Shown: positions 37,501-48,751 of the stretch, piece by piece
Numbering within the stretch: the stretch's first letter is position 1
Layout of the letters: every line of letters starts with the position of its first letter
Assembly (NCBI GenBank): GCA_014529385.2
Contig: CM043961.1
Location: 11,702,478-11,766,477 of the forward strand
Reading direction: 5' to 3'
From: Adiantum capillus-veneris
Lineage: Eukaryota; Streptophyta; Polypodiopsida; Polypodiales; Pteridaceae
Length of the DNA stretch: 64,000 nt
The notes under the pieces: generated by a model
Told to the model about the DNA's origin: nothing
What the model saw: the letters and a program-made list of their open reading frames with translations, nothing else
The model's database searches: none
Position numbers and translations under genes: made by a program

Positions 37501-38104
37501 GATATACTTGAGGCAAATCCAGTAGATGCACTGGATGCAGTACATGTGCACTCTTGCATATTCTCTTTCAAACACCATCTTTCTTGTTTGGGGAGATGCG
37601 GCTTCCCACCGTCCAAAATTGAAAAACGATTTTTCTAACTTCGATCGTTATGATGCTTTCTCTATGCACTTGACGGTGACAAGCGTCTAGGAAGTGATCC
37701 TTCCTCTGCATCATGATGAAGCCAAAAATTTACAGCAATGACATTTCTTTAGTGCAGTTTTAAAGCCTTGGCAACATCTCTACTGCTCATTTGATCATCA
37801 CCACCACCCACTCCATTTATGCATGCCATGATAGTAGCTTGTTTCAAAAACAACTCATTATTTGAATGGGGTGTCTTCATCTCAAATAATGTATGACAAA
37901 TGTTAGAGAAATGACTCTCTCAACTGTCTCTAATGTGTGTTGCAAAATTGAGAATGTTGGACGAAAGAGGAGTTGTTGTAGAATCCTCATTTGAAGAGGC
38001 TCGGAAAGCCCATTTGTTTGTTTATGCCAGCACTTAGCAACCGCCCTGGAGATTTTCTTTGCCTCTCGCTCATCGATGTCATCATCCTCACGTGTTTGTG
38101 TCAT
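34582..38104 (-). pseudogene. decayed DDE-type transposase with an intron
   Basis: Segments read right to left: 38104-37880 (EREAKKISRAVAKCWHKQTN); 37870-37507 (FWTVGSRISPNKKDG, HPVHLLDLPQ); a ~1.4-kb intron-like array; 36067-35900 (ELYMWFQEAHPNIGISLRCF, LKPYFVRKLRDGNTCCCEYH); 35740-35570 (CLLGTCQHCGIERLSLCPSE); 35470-35402 (VVVFVVDFAENYSF); 35400-35015 (NEIQSMHW, then VWSNGAASQFKARRPFYFVA and GNGKGEHNKAGAMLKRAL); and down to 34582 (KDEWRRCENKDHVEGWEYLQ). The DFAENY Asp, the WS(D/N)G position and the GKGEH Glu look like a DDE triad. Similar uncharacterised proteins occur in plants and animals as far as I recall. Several stops and shifts exist, and the second Asp is Asn here, so the copy is dead. 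Confidence 0.65.
36110..37450. repeat. AAGCACTT array inside the transposase intron
   Basis: About 1.3 kb of AAGCACTT-type octamers on the plus strand, i.e. AAGTGCTT on the transposase sense strand. A higher-order repeat of roughly 390-420 bp is visible: 'ctagaaaacactt...cactacaaagcacgtggaagcag' occurs at 36405 and 36797, and 'gaaagcactcat' recurs with it. Confidence 0.9.
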
Positions 38105-38197
38105 CCCCTTTGCAATGCTTCTTTGTTACCTCTTCTTTGCAGCCCAATAGTTTTGTAGATCGGGTAGAAGGTACCCCAGGATGTGTTGTGTAATAGA

Positions 38198-38303
38198 CAC
38201 TGGAGGAAGATGGGTGCATGTACTCCCATTTTGAACACTACAAGGTATTACACTGGAGGAAGATGGGTGCATGTACTCCCATTTTGAACACTACAAGGTT
38301 CCA
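38198..38303. repeat. 53-bp tandem duplication
   Basis: Two near-identical units beginning 'cactggaggaagatgggtg' at 38198 and 38251. No gene here. Confidence 0.9.
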
Positions 38304-38370
38304 TGTACAACAAGTTATGATGCTAATGATATAGCATAGAAGACCATCAAAACAGTCATAGTACTCATGC

Positions 38371-38518
38371 AGAGAGAGAGAGAGAGAGAGAGCATAGAAG
38401 GTGTTGAGCTGCTATTGGAGAGGATGCAATAGTCATGGTCGAATGGAATTTTAATTAAAACCATCATCCTTTCATGCCTAAGGTGGGAAGACAAGCATGA
38501 AATTCAGAAGTAGAGGAT

Positions 38519-38565
<47 letters not shown>

Positions 38566-38570
38566 GAGCC
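38371..38570. repeat. two (GA)n microsatellites
   Basis: GA runs at 38371-38392 and 38519-38568, between the transposon remains and the gag remnant on the right. Confidence 0.9.
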
Positions 38571-38779
38571 ATAGTACTCACGCCAGTTGAGGCATGTACC
38601 AGGAGTGGAGCAAAATGAAATTAGAATGTTCAATTGGAGTTAATGAAAGGAGGTTGAGCCATTTGCTTATATTTCAATTTAAAATCTCTTTTGACAGAGC
38701 CAGCCTTATTCCCCTCTCTCTCCTCCCAAAAGAGGTGTCCAAGACACTCCTTTTTGGTACCACCTATACATGCCATCAT

Positions 38780-40509
38780 CCATCCACGTTTTGTGTAATT
38801 GAAGTAGGAGCACTATGTTTTTTAGTTGACTCATTGACTATAGAAGAGTCACTGCTCATGTTTGTATCTACATCCTCCGTTACCTCTCCATATGTCTTAC
38901 ACTTATCAACTAGATACAATGCTTCCTTAGTGACTTGTTCAAATGTTGTGCATGCTTTCAGGTGTAAGTCCATTTTGAGAGTTACATTTCTCAAACATTT
39001 CACATCTTTCTATGTATTGCTTGAAGCAAAGCAAAGCTTCCTTCACCTTTTCATTCTCCTTTTTCTTAAAAGCATAGATTTGAAAAACCATGTTGTGCTT
39101 GATCCTCCTCTTAGAGAATTCCTAGACAAACTCTTGCAATAGTTGATCAATGTTCAATAAATCTCTATTGTTTAGTGGTTGGAACCAATTCAATGCCATC
39201 CCTTCCAATATCAACCCAAATCCTTCATACTACATATGGAAATCCGTGGGTTGTTCCGCTCCTAAGACTTGCTTAAATATGGAAACATGTAGGTATGGAC
39301 CTCCCAATCTAATGTACTTCTTTGTTAGACACTTATCCACTTGAGAAGGTCATATTCTTTGAATTTGTGCTACCATTCTCATCATCCTAGGCTCTCCTAC
39401 CGCTACATCTCTCATCTCATATCCACTTATAGGTGGACTTGAGGGAGTTCGCTCAAATACTCTCTCCTCTGGTCTTGCATCTCTACCCTTAGTTCTAGTA
39501 TCAGGCACCCTTGTGCTAAAGATTGTGTTTGGAATATCACTAGCTTGATGTGTGGACACAGGAACCCTGGAATTCAAAGATCCCATTGGTCTTGGCTCAA
39601 AGAGATATGGTCGACTGAAAGAATCTTCCACACGTGTTCTCAGAGGACTCACTCTTGTAGTTTTCGGCATCACTGTCTCAAAGAAAGTAGGTTTGTGCAT
39701 GCTAAGGGTGACATAGTACTAATGGAGTGGCCCTCCAAAATAAGTATATCCTTCAATTGCAAAGTCCCTCAATCTCTTTGCGATTGACACTCGAATATCT
39801 TTGACCGTACTTGTCTAACATGACTATCTACATATCTATCTCTACTTCATACGTGAATACACACAAGAATTTTTGCTCCATAAACTCCCTCACATTGGGT
39901 TCCTCACACCTATGATACTTATATAAACCCACATGTGTATTGTCTGTGTTTGCAAGTAGCCATATTTACTTGCCTAATCCTGGCATTAGGAACGTCCAAC
40001 TTTGGTGGGTTCTCCTCAGGCTCAACATCAACCTTTTCATTCATACCTATTAATCCCCACTTGTCCACAATAAAGGGATTATGCCCAACTATATACATGA
40101 TTCCTTCATCATCAAGGTATCAATCGCCATTGTAATCTATAGTCACTATGAGCTTAATCTCACTAGGTTTCTCTTCTATTTTAATGCAACAATGATCCAT
40201 ACCATCTTTGTAAATGTTGGCACCCTGTTCATTTTCATATTGTAGGTGCGAATGTTTCACGGCTGGTGCTAAATGTGATGGTCTTGCTCCCATTTTGGTT
40301 TCCTCCTTGGAAATCACACTTTTGGATCCCTTGGCCATATAGGTATAAGATCTCTCTAAAGAAGTATCAAACAGACTTTCCTCCAAAATTGGCTCTAAGT
40401 TCGGTAAGGTCCCTTGATTCACACTTCCCTTTGTAGAAATATGGCTTGATTGGTCTCTAGCAATGGGGTTTCTATTTGGATAAAACTTCCCTAATCGCAA
40501 ATACATCAA
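38780..40509 (-). pseudogene. gag: gag of a second Tat/Athila-like element, relative of element 1
   Basis: Read right to left it parallels the element 1 Gag. At the start is MMYLRLGKFYP (cf. MNLRSGRYIV), then LPNLEPILEESLFDTSLERS and CIKIEEKPSEIKLIV (cf. CICIEERPAQRLEII). Then comes a proline/arginine-rich middle (39700-39350). The core is GFGLILEGMALNWFQPL, FVKEFSKRRIKHNMV, ALLCFKQYIERC and TLKMDLHLKACTTFEQVTKE, ending near DTNMSSDSS at 38800. Many stops and shifts. It stops before the zinc knuckles; everything downstream (protease, RT, integrase) is missing, and the DNA-transposon remains begin. Leader, primer site and LTR end lie immediately upstream (40510-43230). Confidence 0.75.
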
Positions 40510-40917
40510 GGAAATTATGCTTGCAAAACCCTGACTTGTTACCTTTTAGGGTGCATCCAATCTTCCAATCAACAGCAAATCGAGCTGCAAACTCCAATTT
40601 TCATAACATGTACAAAAATCGCTTGGTGGCTACAACTCTACAGCCGCTTGGTTAGTCAAAATCTACTCAAATTAAAATTTTATTGCACTACCCGAGTGTC
40701 AGAATGTATTGAAACTTGGCACACGATCTCTGGATCACTATTATGTGATTCTCGTGTGTTTTGAATTCCTTTAGATCATTCAAAAGTCACTTTCTAGGTT
40801 TGTTTGATGTTTTTTAGCCTTGAATGACTCTTGCCTTGTTTTGACCCACTTCTTGAAGTTTACCCTTGCTTTTGGATCAGTTGTTTGTATTGGTCTCTAC
40901 TACAAGGTTGTATATGT

Positions 40918-41042
40918 TATAGAATTGATATTTTACTATTTATTGTAGTTGATAGGTGGAAAAGGCTTGACCAATCTAGGCCTATGTAAACAGATATACA
41001 TTAAAAACAACAATAAATAGTAAAATATCAATTCCATTATAG
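40918..41042. repeat. foldback (MITE-like) hairpin
   Basis: Perfect 24-bp inverted arms at 40923-40946 and 41010-41033 (AATTGATATTTTACTATTTA at the start of the left arm) with a 63-bp loop and partly matching outer flanks. It could be a small MITE inserted in the leader. Confidence 0.6.
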
Positions 41043-41997
41043 TATAAGCTCTGTCCAAAAATTTAGCAAGGGGACATGGATCACAATCCTTGTTCCGTCG
41101 TATCTGAGCCCCAACTTCGCCTGATGATTACCTACAATCTATGGAGTCTAACTCACCACTTATATTTTTCTTTGGAAAACTTTTCTTTATCAAAAGCTAA
41201 TTTTTGTGTCTGTCTTGCGGTTTTTGACTCGCAACTGGTATTTTGGTGATTTGGTCAATTTTTGGTTGTTTTTTGCTATGACACCCTTTACAAAAGTTGC
41301 CCCAAATGTTGTCAACTACTCACAGCACTAATGTCAGCTTCAGATGTCACAAGGGGTCATGGATCGCCATCCATGTTCCTGCACATCTAAGCATGAAAGT
41401 TGGTCAGTTGTATGCCTGCAGCCTGTAGATGTTATATTTCCACTTAGTTTTGAATTGGATTACAAAAAAAAGTCAGAAAGCCCCAATTTTTTGTCTATTT
41501 CCAAGTTTTTTTGTGCCTTTTGCCCAATTTCTTGATTTGGATGGGTTTTATTTGTCAATTCTCCACCAACAGTGTATATCTAGTGGTCTAGAACCTCACC
41601 GTACCCTTTGGTATGAGTTTTCGCTAAGAATGCCTAAGGGGGTCATGGATCACGATCCATGTTCCTGCACCTTTTGGCCTGAAACTTTTCAGATCAGCTC
41701 TTATTGGGTTGGTTTACCCCTTTTTGCACTTAATTTTGGGTTTCTATCAGCTTTTGAGCTCTGACCATCAAAGTTCAAAGTTTATGGTCTTGGCTATCAA
41801 ATTATGGTTTTGACACAGATTTTTCTGATCCCTTTTGCCCAATTTGATGGTTTTAAATGTTACCTAACCTATTCCTAAGTACTAAAATGAATCCTAAGAA
41901 TAAAATCCAATAAATGATGCAAAACTGGAAGGAAAATGGGACATGGAACAATTCTTTCAAAGCATCAAAAAATGTGCAGTATGAAATGCTCTCGTAT

Positions 41998-42165
41998 CTC
42001 ACTCACAACTCCCAATACCTCTCAAGAATAGACCTAGCAAGTCTCCAACTTCTAGCCTCTAGCAAGCACTAAACCGTGTGTCTCACTCACAACTCCCAAT
42101 ACCCTCAAGAATAGACCTAGCAAGTCTCCAATTTCTAGCCTCTAGCAAGCACTAAACCGCGTGTC
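41998..42165. repeat. 84-bp tandem duplication in the leader
   Basis: Units beginning 'ctcactcacaactccc' at 41998 and 42082, nearly identical (one 'ctct' to 'ct' difference). Confidence 0.9.
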
Positions 42166-42264
42166 TAGCTACCTGATTGTCAAAATGTAAATGGAATGAA
42201 AATTTGAATCAAAGGCTCTAAGTAAAATGCTATGACTAGGTCATTCACCACCTAAGGAACATTG

Positions 42265-42283
42265 TCCCCAACAACAGCACCAA
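42265..42283 (-). promoter_or_regulatory. primer binding site, tRNA-Asp-like, CpG-decayed
   Basis: On the minus strand TGGTGCTGTTGTTGGGGA. It equals the Asp-tRNA primer site TGGCGCCGTTGCCGGGGA except for C-to-T changes, as expected from methylation-driven deamination. Confidence 0.7.
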
Positions 42284-43235
42284 TTATAGCGAGTCATCGT
42301 GACGGACGTATGTAGCATAGCTATTTGGCATTAACATAATGTCAATACTCAGGGAAGCGACTCGGATGGGGCACGGAGACTCTTTGAGGGTGTCAACCTT
42401 AAGAAGTGAACCTAAGGAATAAATCCATCTAATGCACTAGCAAATCTATCACTCTCAACCTTGATAGATTGCCTATGTCCTATGTCACCGCAATCGGTTG
42501 TCACACCGTTTCAGCACTCAAACAAAGTCCAAATGCTATAAAACTTTAGGAGGAGGTATAACACCTAAGGACACAATCCTACCAAGTTTGGTCACCATCC
42601 AATGAGGTACCAAAATCACGATCCATCATGATCGAGGTCCAAAAAACTATAACAAAACATGCCAAAAAGGTTGCCCTATGGTCTAGAAACACTCTCATAT
42701 GGTCAAAACGTCAAAAAACAACCATTAACACACTCAAAACAACCAATTTAGCTCGCTAATGTGTAGTCACAAACCACAACAGAATTGACAATGATTACAC
42801 TTAAATGAAAGAGCAGTAGACAAGGAACACAATGCAAGTTTTGAAATCAAAATGTGATTACCAAAGCTCAAAATATGATGATGACAAATCGCGTGAGAGT
42901 AGCCTCTCTCAGTTGTATGCTCAAAACTCAATGCCTTGTGATAATGATAAATGTCCTATTTTCCACTTACAAAAATGAGCTTTATACCTAGGGCAACGAT
43001 AGGCTTTACAAGGCTCATACTCATTTAGAGACTCTTACAACTCACATTGGGCACAAACTGGCTTAGAAATTATATGATAAAAATCAGGGGCTCTCTTATA
43101 ATTACAAATCTTTTTGTAAAAATGATGGTGGACATTCAAAATTTTAGCGCTCATGAAGAAGGGGTCAAGTAGGAGAGTGCCCGTCTGGTTTGACTACAAA
43201 CACAAAGTCAAGTGGGACTCCCACCATGCACTAGC
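42284..43235 (-). repeat. U5 side of the second Tat-like element's LTR
   Basis: Directly upstream (minus strand) of the primer site. Its end shares ordered words with the element 1 LTR end: AGGTTGACACC, TGACATTA-TGTTA and ACGTCCGTCACG (cf. ACGTCCGTCGCG). The LTR is cut at 43235 by the nested short-LTR element and should resume after 48756, where I could not define its start. Confidence 0.55.
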
Positions 43236-43394
43236 TATAGAAACCTAGGGGATTAGCTTGAGAGATTCACCTCCCTACCACCCTATATATAGGCTTTGTG
43301 GCTCTTAGCCCTAGCTTAGTTGGATCCCCAGTCCACATCTAAGACGTCCAAGCCCTTGGTTAGGTGTGTCACTCCTGGGTTCCTTGGCCTTACA
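43236..43394 (-). repeat. 3' LTR of the nested element
   Basis: About 159 bp sharing a long common block with 48589-48751, including 'ccctatatataggc' (TATA region), 'ggatccccagtccacatc' and the terminal 'ggccttaca'. Confidence 0.85.
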
Positions 43395-44039
43395 TTACTC
43401 CCCCCTTGGAGAAGTGTTTTTGTCCTCGAAAACAAAAGTGGTGATTACATCATAAAGAACACTAATTTTTTTAGCAATGGAATCCCTCATGGATCTAGCT
43501 ACCCTTTGGACTAGAGCACGGTTCAGTAGGAGGTTCAATGAAATCAAGAAGAGCATCTTGATTTTCCACATTGGTGTCCCTTTGCCACCGTCTTGTAATT
43601 GAACCATAACTAACATAGAATATAGACTCCATTTAGAACTCACTTGACTATGCTAAACGAGTTAGCACAAGTAAAATGTATTTAAAAGAGTACCTCTTTT
43701 CACTTTCCACAAAAGTAACTAGCTAACGCAACTGATCAGCAAAGGATAAGTCCTTGACTTAATATCATTCTTTATCAGGAAACAACTCCACCATAACCAA
43801 TGTTCAAGGTTGAGAACCTTATTTAAACATGAAGAGGCTCAACTTAGTTTTGCAACATGTTTTGTCTCAGGGTAAGCAAAATCCAACTAGAAAAATAACC
43901 GTTTTCATTTGGATTGCATGGTGCTAAAGTACACGCTTAGCATATCCTTTAGCACAAGCTTAACACTTGTAATTTGTCTATCCTCTCACTGGTAAATAGG
44001 GATCACAATTCTTTATAATAATGTTGATTAATTAATTGT

Positions 44040-44200
44040 GTTCAAAACAACCATCTTGGTTAACTTTAGTGAGGTAATTTACAAGCACCCAAAATGAGCC
44101 ATGACCTCTATCGATGATTGATAGACCTACAATGAATCTCATAGAGATAGTGCACATAGAGTGCGAAATGCTTTTGAAGCTACTAATGTCATGAATGTGC
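44040..44200 (-). pseudogene. pol: integrase core remnant of the nested element
   Basis: Minus-strand reading gives ISMRFIVGLSIIDRGHGSFW followed by VLVNYLTKVNQDG. In gypsy/chromovirus integrases the same place reads [25 protein letters not shown]. The first catalytic Asp appears to be Arg. Surrounding frames are broken by many stops. A weak RNase H-like reading (CNTDYVFGSGVF, 45334-45519 minus) lies upstream, where RNase H would be expected. Confidence 0.45.
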
Positions 44201-46299
44201 ATGCCGCTCCAAATCAGTCTTTGCTAAACACTAGGGTCCACAACACCTAGTGTGCATGCATTTAGCAAAAAACAGATCCGAACCTGCATATCCGTAATTG
44301 TACTTGCCAATGATTGTGGAAAATGTTATGTTGACGGCTCAGGGTAAAGAACTAAATTCTTTTACATGAAAAGTGTGCCAACATATGTTGACCATAATAG
44401 AATGCATCACATCTAGGTACCAAATGAACTAGTTCATGAACTGAACATAACTTATCTATGTGTACAAACAATCGTCCGTTAAAGTTGTTTAACAATACTT
44501 GTAACCTTAACAAGTCTTACTAAGTATCCGAGAATTTCTAGCCATTGAAATTGTTCCTGGTACAGTGTGCTCAAAATAGTCTAGTAAACAAATTTGACCA
44601 ACACCTAGGGACTTAGTTGTGACACATAATTCAAAGAATGGGCGCAAGTGTCACTCGTGTGGAATATGTCTTAGATAAAGATATTCTAAGAAAGAACTTC
44701 CTACAAGTACAAGATGTACTTGTATGTGGAGGTAATTGTAAACACTTTGCGACATGACTCAGAGGGCCCCTCATTATCTTAACTCCACATTGGCTAGACT
44801 AAACTCCTTGATTTCCTAGACCATGTTGTATCCATGTGACAACATGTGCTAAACCAAACCCTACATGTAGGTCCATAATTGCAGAATGCGCAAATGTATT
44901 TTGGACACTAGGGCCCAAAATACTTTGCTCATACATGACCGTGTCATGTCTCTGAAGAGCAAAATGGATGAAAGCATACATCCTACTTGGAAAATTTCAA
45001 GCAAAACATATTTGATAATAAAACCAAATCAAATGTGTACTTGGAGGTTGAACATGGTGTTCACTTACCCATAGTCAAATACACATGACCAAATCTCCCA
45101 CTTGAGAAGGCCTAGCAACACAAATTGAAAGATTAGTGAAAATCAAGCAATATTATATCGGTAACCCTTGGGTGTTGCCTTTGCAATCCAAACCCCTTGG
45201 TTAATATCTAGAATGTTAAACCCCTTGGTTAGACTCTATATGGAAACTGCTCAAACTAGTAGCCAACGGTGACCAATACAGTCTATCATGTCTAATAATG
45301 ATTGAAGTCAACTTTGGAAGTTGAACTTGCCCACTACCCTTGGTAGCTTGTGGGCTTCTTTACTTGAAAGTAGAATTGTGATGAGATCAAACTGTGATCC
45401 TCAACACCTATGGAGTGATTGTGTATCAGCTGGGTCATATCCCCAAAAACACCACTCCCAAAGACATAATCAGTGTTGCAACTAAGCATAGATTGTCTCA
45501 AAGTTGGAATGTTATTCACAACTGAATTTTGAACGAATCATATGGATAGAAGAGGATGATTTGTAACACCCAATAGAAAGTAATCATACTAGATTTTCTT
45601 GCATTTGTAATAAAAGATTATCTACTTTAAGGTTCTCTTGGTCTATTCATATCATTCCATGAATTATTTGCATGATAGTGAGGCCACGCCTACTTGTTAC
45701 CCACAGAAAGCATCATTTGTATTGATAGCACCTTGTGCACAGAAATTTCTCATCAATGCAATCATATTTAATAATCACAAGAAATTATACCAACCGCAAC
45801 AATTTCTAAACAGAGTAGCTGATGTTATAGTGAAAGTGTAAACCATTCTTTAGTGGAATGAGTCCACAATATTGGCATGCCATGCATGCTTAGAAGAAAA
45901 ATAGTGTAGTAAGCCCTTGGCTTCAATGACGATTTCCACAATGTGAGTAGATGCCATATGTGCCTTGCACGATGTGTACTGGCATGGATACATCATAGTT
46001 GGTCATTGCAAACCATGATTGTGAGCTTATATCCTCTTGTTGCCAAACTTGTGTGCCATTATCCTTTATCCTAAATCAATAGAGATTATTGTGGCATAGA
46101 ACAAAAGCCTTGCTTCTTATTAAGTTTGGCAAAGCACTTTGCTTTGCACAATGGAGAAATCTTATTCAAATGAAAATTGAAAGAAAAAAAATACAAGTAG
46201 AATGTGAAATTATGTAACCTTGTCACCCTTCTGAGAGAAGTTGACTTTGCTGGAATGTGGCTCGTAGCCATGTATGCTTAGAATTTTAGAGCCGTCGAA

Positions 46300-47900
46300 T
46301 GTACCTTGTATGCCCTCGGGGCTTGGTTCAAACTGACCTCCAATGAAAAACAACTAGACATGTTGCCAATTTTTTCCAAGTTCGTATGCTAATAGCATAT
46401 TCCAAACTTTGGAAGCTGACATGCAGTATCCCTAAAATGAAGCCTTGTTTCAGATAATCTTGGAAAGGTGAGAGAACGCAACCCAAGTGCTCATAGCTAA
46501 CAAGTACTCTGGTTGACACAAAAATGTCAGAGCAAAAGAGAATCAAACTTGTCAAACTTTCATAGAGAATCGGCCTTGCCAAATCATGCAACTTTTTAAG
46601 AATCACGAGAATGAGCTATGAAATTTTATCTCAAGTATCAAACTCTGCAACATTTTCTTAGCAAGATGGCATTGGAGACAATCCTAAAATTTGAGTAAGT
46701 TCAAAATTGAAACTTATATTTAAGGTACTTACCAATTTTTGTAAACTAGTATCAGAGGTTGGAGCATCATGTGGCATGAATGTGCTTTCAGTGTACTTCA
46801 TGTACGTATTTTGAATGCACTTTGGCAAGTTGTGATTGCTTTGGAGTAACCCAATGCATAAATATAGGTATGGAGACGTGCTCCTTAAAGACCTTGCTTT
46901 TCCCCTCCACTTGACAGCACAAAGAGGATGTGTTAAAGAGATACCGATCGACATCAACACACAAGCCAGTTTTGTGAGTATCTTTATATGGATCCTTACT
47001 CTTACGATGCATCTTATAGCATTGTCATACTGGAGGCAGATAAAAGAAAAATAACCATGTCGATTGTCGACCTTGTCAAGTAATATATCGGATTAAAAAC
47101 TTAAAAACGTCTACAGGTAATTGTAGAAACAAAGCGTACCTAGGTTGCTCAATAGTGCTGGCATTTACCCTTGAAATTCTATTGGATCTATTAACCCTGT
47201 CAATTGTTGACCTTGTCAAGTAATATATCGGATTAAAAAATTAAAAACATCTATAGTAATTGCAAAAACAAAGCTAACCTAGGTTGCCCAATAGTGCTAG
47301 CATTTACCCTTGAAATTCTGTTGGATCTGTCTTTTCGACAATGGGTTGAGCATAACCATTTCTGATTGCATCGGATTTAGTATCAACAACCTTGCACAGA
47401 GCCATGCTCATTGGATGTTGTGGAGGTAATGTCCAATTGGAGCCCTTTGGCCCCAAGTTTTTAAGCCGTGTTTCCAATTGAAAAGCATTGTGTACTCCCT
47501 CTGCTTGAGAGGAGCTTTGAAACAGGTTGAATTTCCTTGAAATCCACAACCTCTTAATACACAATCCACGTAGATAAATGGAATTGGCTAAGTTCAATAA
47601 CAACCTTGCTGTAATGACAATCAAGCCATGCTTGATAAACTTCGATATACCCCTTTGGCGGAAATCATTGCACAAGTCAGAATTCAAAACCCTAAACAAC
47701 ATGCAGATGATTGCATAATCAATGCAAAATTGAAGCGAAATCTTAAACATGAGTACCTTGAACCTTGTTGGATGTACCAATATGCCTTGCAATAAGCCGA
47801 AGGTTCTTTGATTGATACCAAATTCCATTGAGAATCTTTGACTAATACCTGCATATTAGGACTGCTCCATGCCAAAAGATATGGCTTGTCCATTCTTCAA
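46300..47900 (-). other. coding-like minus-strand stretches, not identified
   Basis: Several moderate minus-strand frames lie in the middle of the nested element: 46328-46606, 46788-47012 and 47304-47828. The last has 174 codons and ends MALCKVVDTKSDAIRNGYAQ and VEKTDPTEFQG. They do not resemble RT or Gag to my eye. They could be the element's eroded gag/protease region or a captured host fragment. Confidence 0.25.
47058..47335. repeat. 140-bp tandem duplication
   Basis: Two copies of a segment beginning 'gtcaattgttgaccttgtca' (or a variant) at 47058 and 47198. Both end in 'acccttgaaattct-ttggatct'. The copies differ at about 10 percent by eye. Confidence 0.85.
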
Positions 47901-48212
47901 TTGTCTTATTTGGAACGGCTTTGGCTTGCGTAGGTGGATAGGCTTGCCAAACACCTTGCTTGCTTGGTCATGTTTAGAACCAATCCTAAACGGCCGTGAT
48001 GAGAGTATTTGACCAAATCCGATGGCCTTGTGTCGGCCTTGCTTAAGCCATGCTTAAAACCCATTGTCGAGTTTGCACAAGCTGCGGATCATTGATGTGG
48101 GACCCTTATGGGGGTAGGGTGCCCAACTTAGGGGGTAGAGTGCCCACTTAGGGTATCCACTTAAGTTGAAAAATAAAAAGGGCAACGATGGTGGTAGCCT
48201 CTACACGTAGAG

Positions 48213-48218
<6 letters not shown>

Positions 48219-48305
<87 letters not shown>
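48219..48305. repeat. (GA)n microsatellite
   Basis: About 87 bp of pure GA within the nested element, near its 5' LTR. Confidence 0.95.
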
Positions 48306-48309
<4 letters not shown>

Positions 48310-48588
48310 GTGAAATTTTAACCTACGGTGCAATGATGACAAGTCATTGGCTTGCCCTTGCGACCCCAATAGGCCCACCCTTGTGCAATTTCGTCGTGAT
48401 CTACTTTTGACTCCTCCTTGACACAAGAGGCCCTGCACATGGTTCTTCCCTCTTCGTCTTCCTCTTGTTTAGCCACCCTGCACACAATTTGTCCTCTCCT
48501 CCACAACTCGCATGCTCATGCAATTCATTCACAAAGCAGAAGGACCATGCCCCTCTTTTCCCAAAAAGACTTTGAGCTTTGATACCTG

Positions 48589-48751
48589 TGTAAGAGCCCA
48601 GGGCGCTAGCTTGAGAGCTCCACCTCCCTACCACCCTATATATAGGCTTTGTGGATCTTATCCCTAGCCTAGTTGGATCCCCAGTCCACATCTAAGACGT
48701 TCGTGCCCTTGGCCTAGGTCCATGACCCCCTTGGTCGCCCTTGGCCTTACA
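48589..48751 (-). repeat. 5' LTR of the nested element
   Basis: 163 bp with perfect terminal inverted TGTAAG/CTTACA. On the minus strand it is followed directly by the iMet-like primer site and flanked outside by CTAGC. Confidence 0.85.

Larger units (their letters stand above)
40510..42264 (-). other. leader of the second Tat-like element with three palindromes
   Basis: A 1.75-kb untranslated leader, the same length as that of element 1. Palindromic cores CATGGATC-NN-GATCCATG, or decayed versions, start at 41075, 41358 and 41644, that is 283 and 286 bp apart. Their flanks (AAGGGG before, TTCC after) are also kept, while the DNA between has diverged. The words next to the primer site ('ccttaggt', 'ggtgaatgac') resemble element 1. 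Confidence 0.7.
43236..48751 (-). mobile_element. nested short-LTR Ty3/gypsy element, degraded
   Basis: A 5.5-kb minus-strand element. The 5' LTR is 48589-48751, starting TGTAAG and ending CTTACA; the 3' LTR is 43236-43394. A polypurine tract CCAAGGGGGGAGTAA precedes the 3' LTR. A primer-site match to tRNA-iMet (AGGTATCAAAGC, cf. TGGTATCAGAGC) follows the 5' LTR at 48575-48586. The target duplication is perfect: CTAGC at 43231-43235 and 48752-48756. The very short LTRs and the integrase remnant suggest a Reina-like chromovirus (inference). The coding part is heavily mutated. Confidence 0.75.

Noticed and set aside
38238-38247. CACTACAAGG as a possible CACTA terminus
   Set aside because: It occurs twice only because of the 53-bp duplication, with no subterminal repeats and no opposite end.
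38594-39142. 182-codon plus-strand frame
   Set aside because: It is the antisense shadow of the minus-strand Gag remnant, which has clear family similarity.
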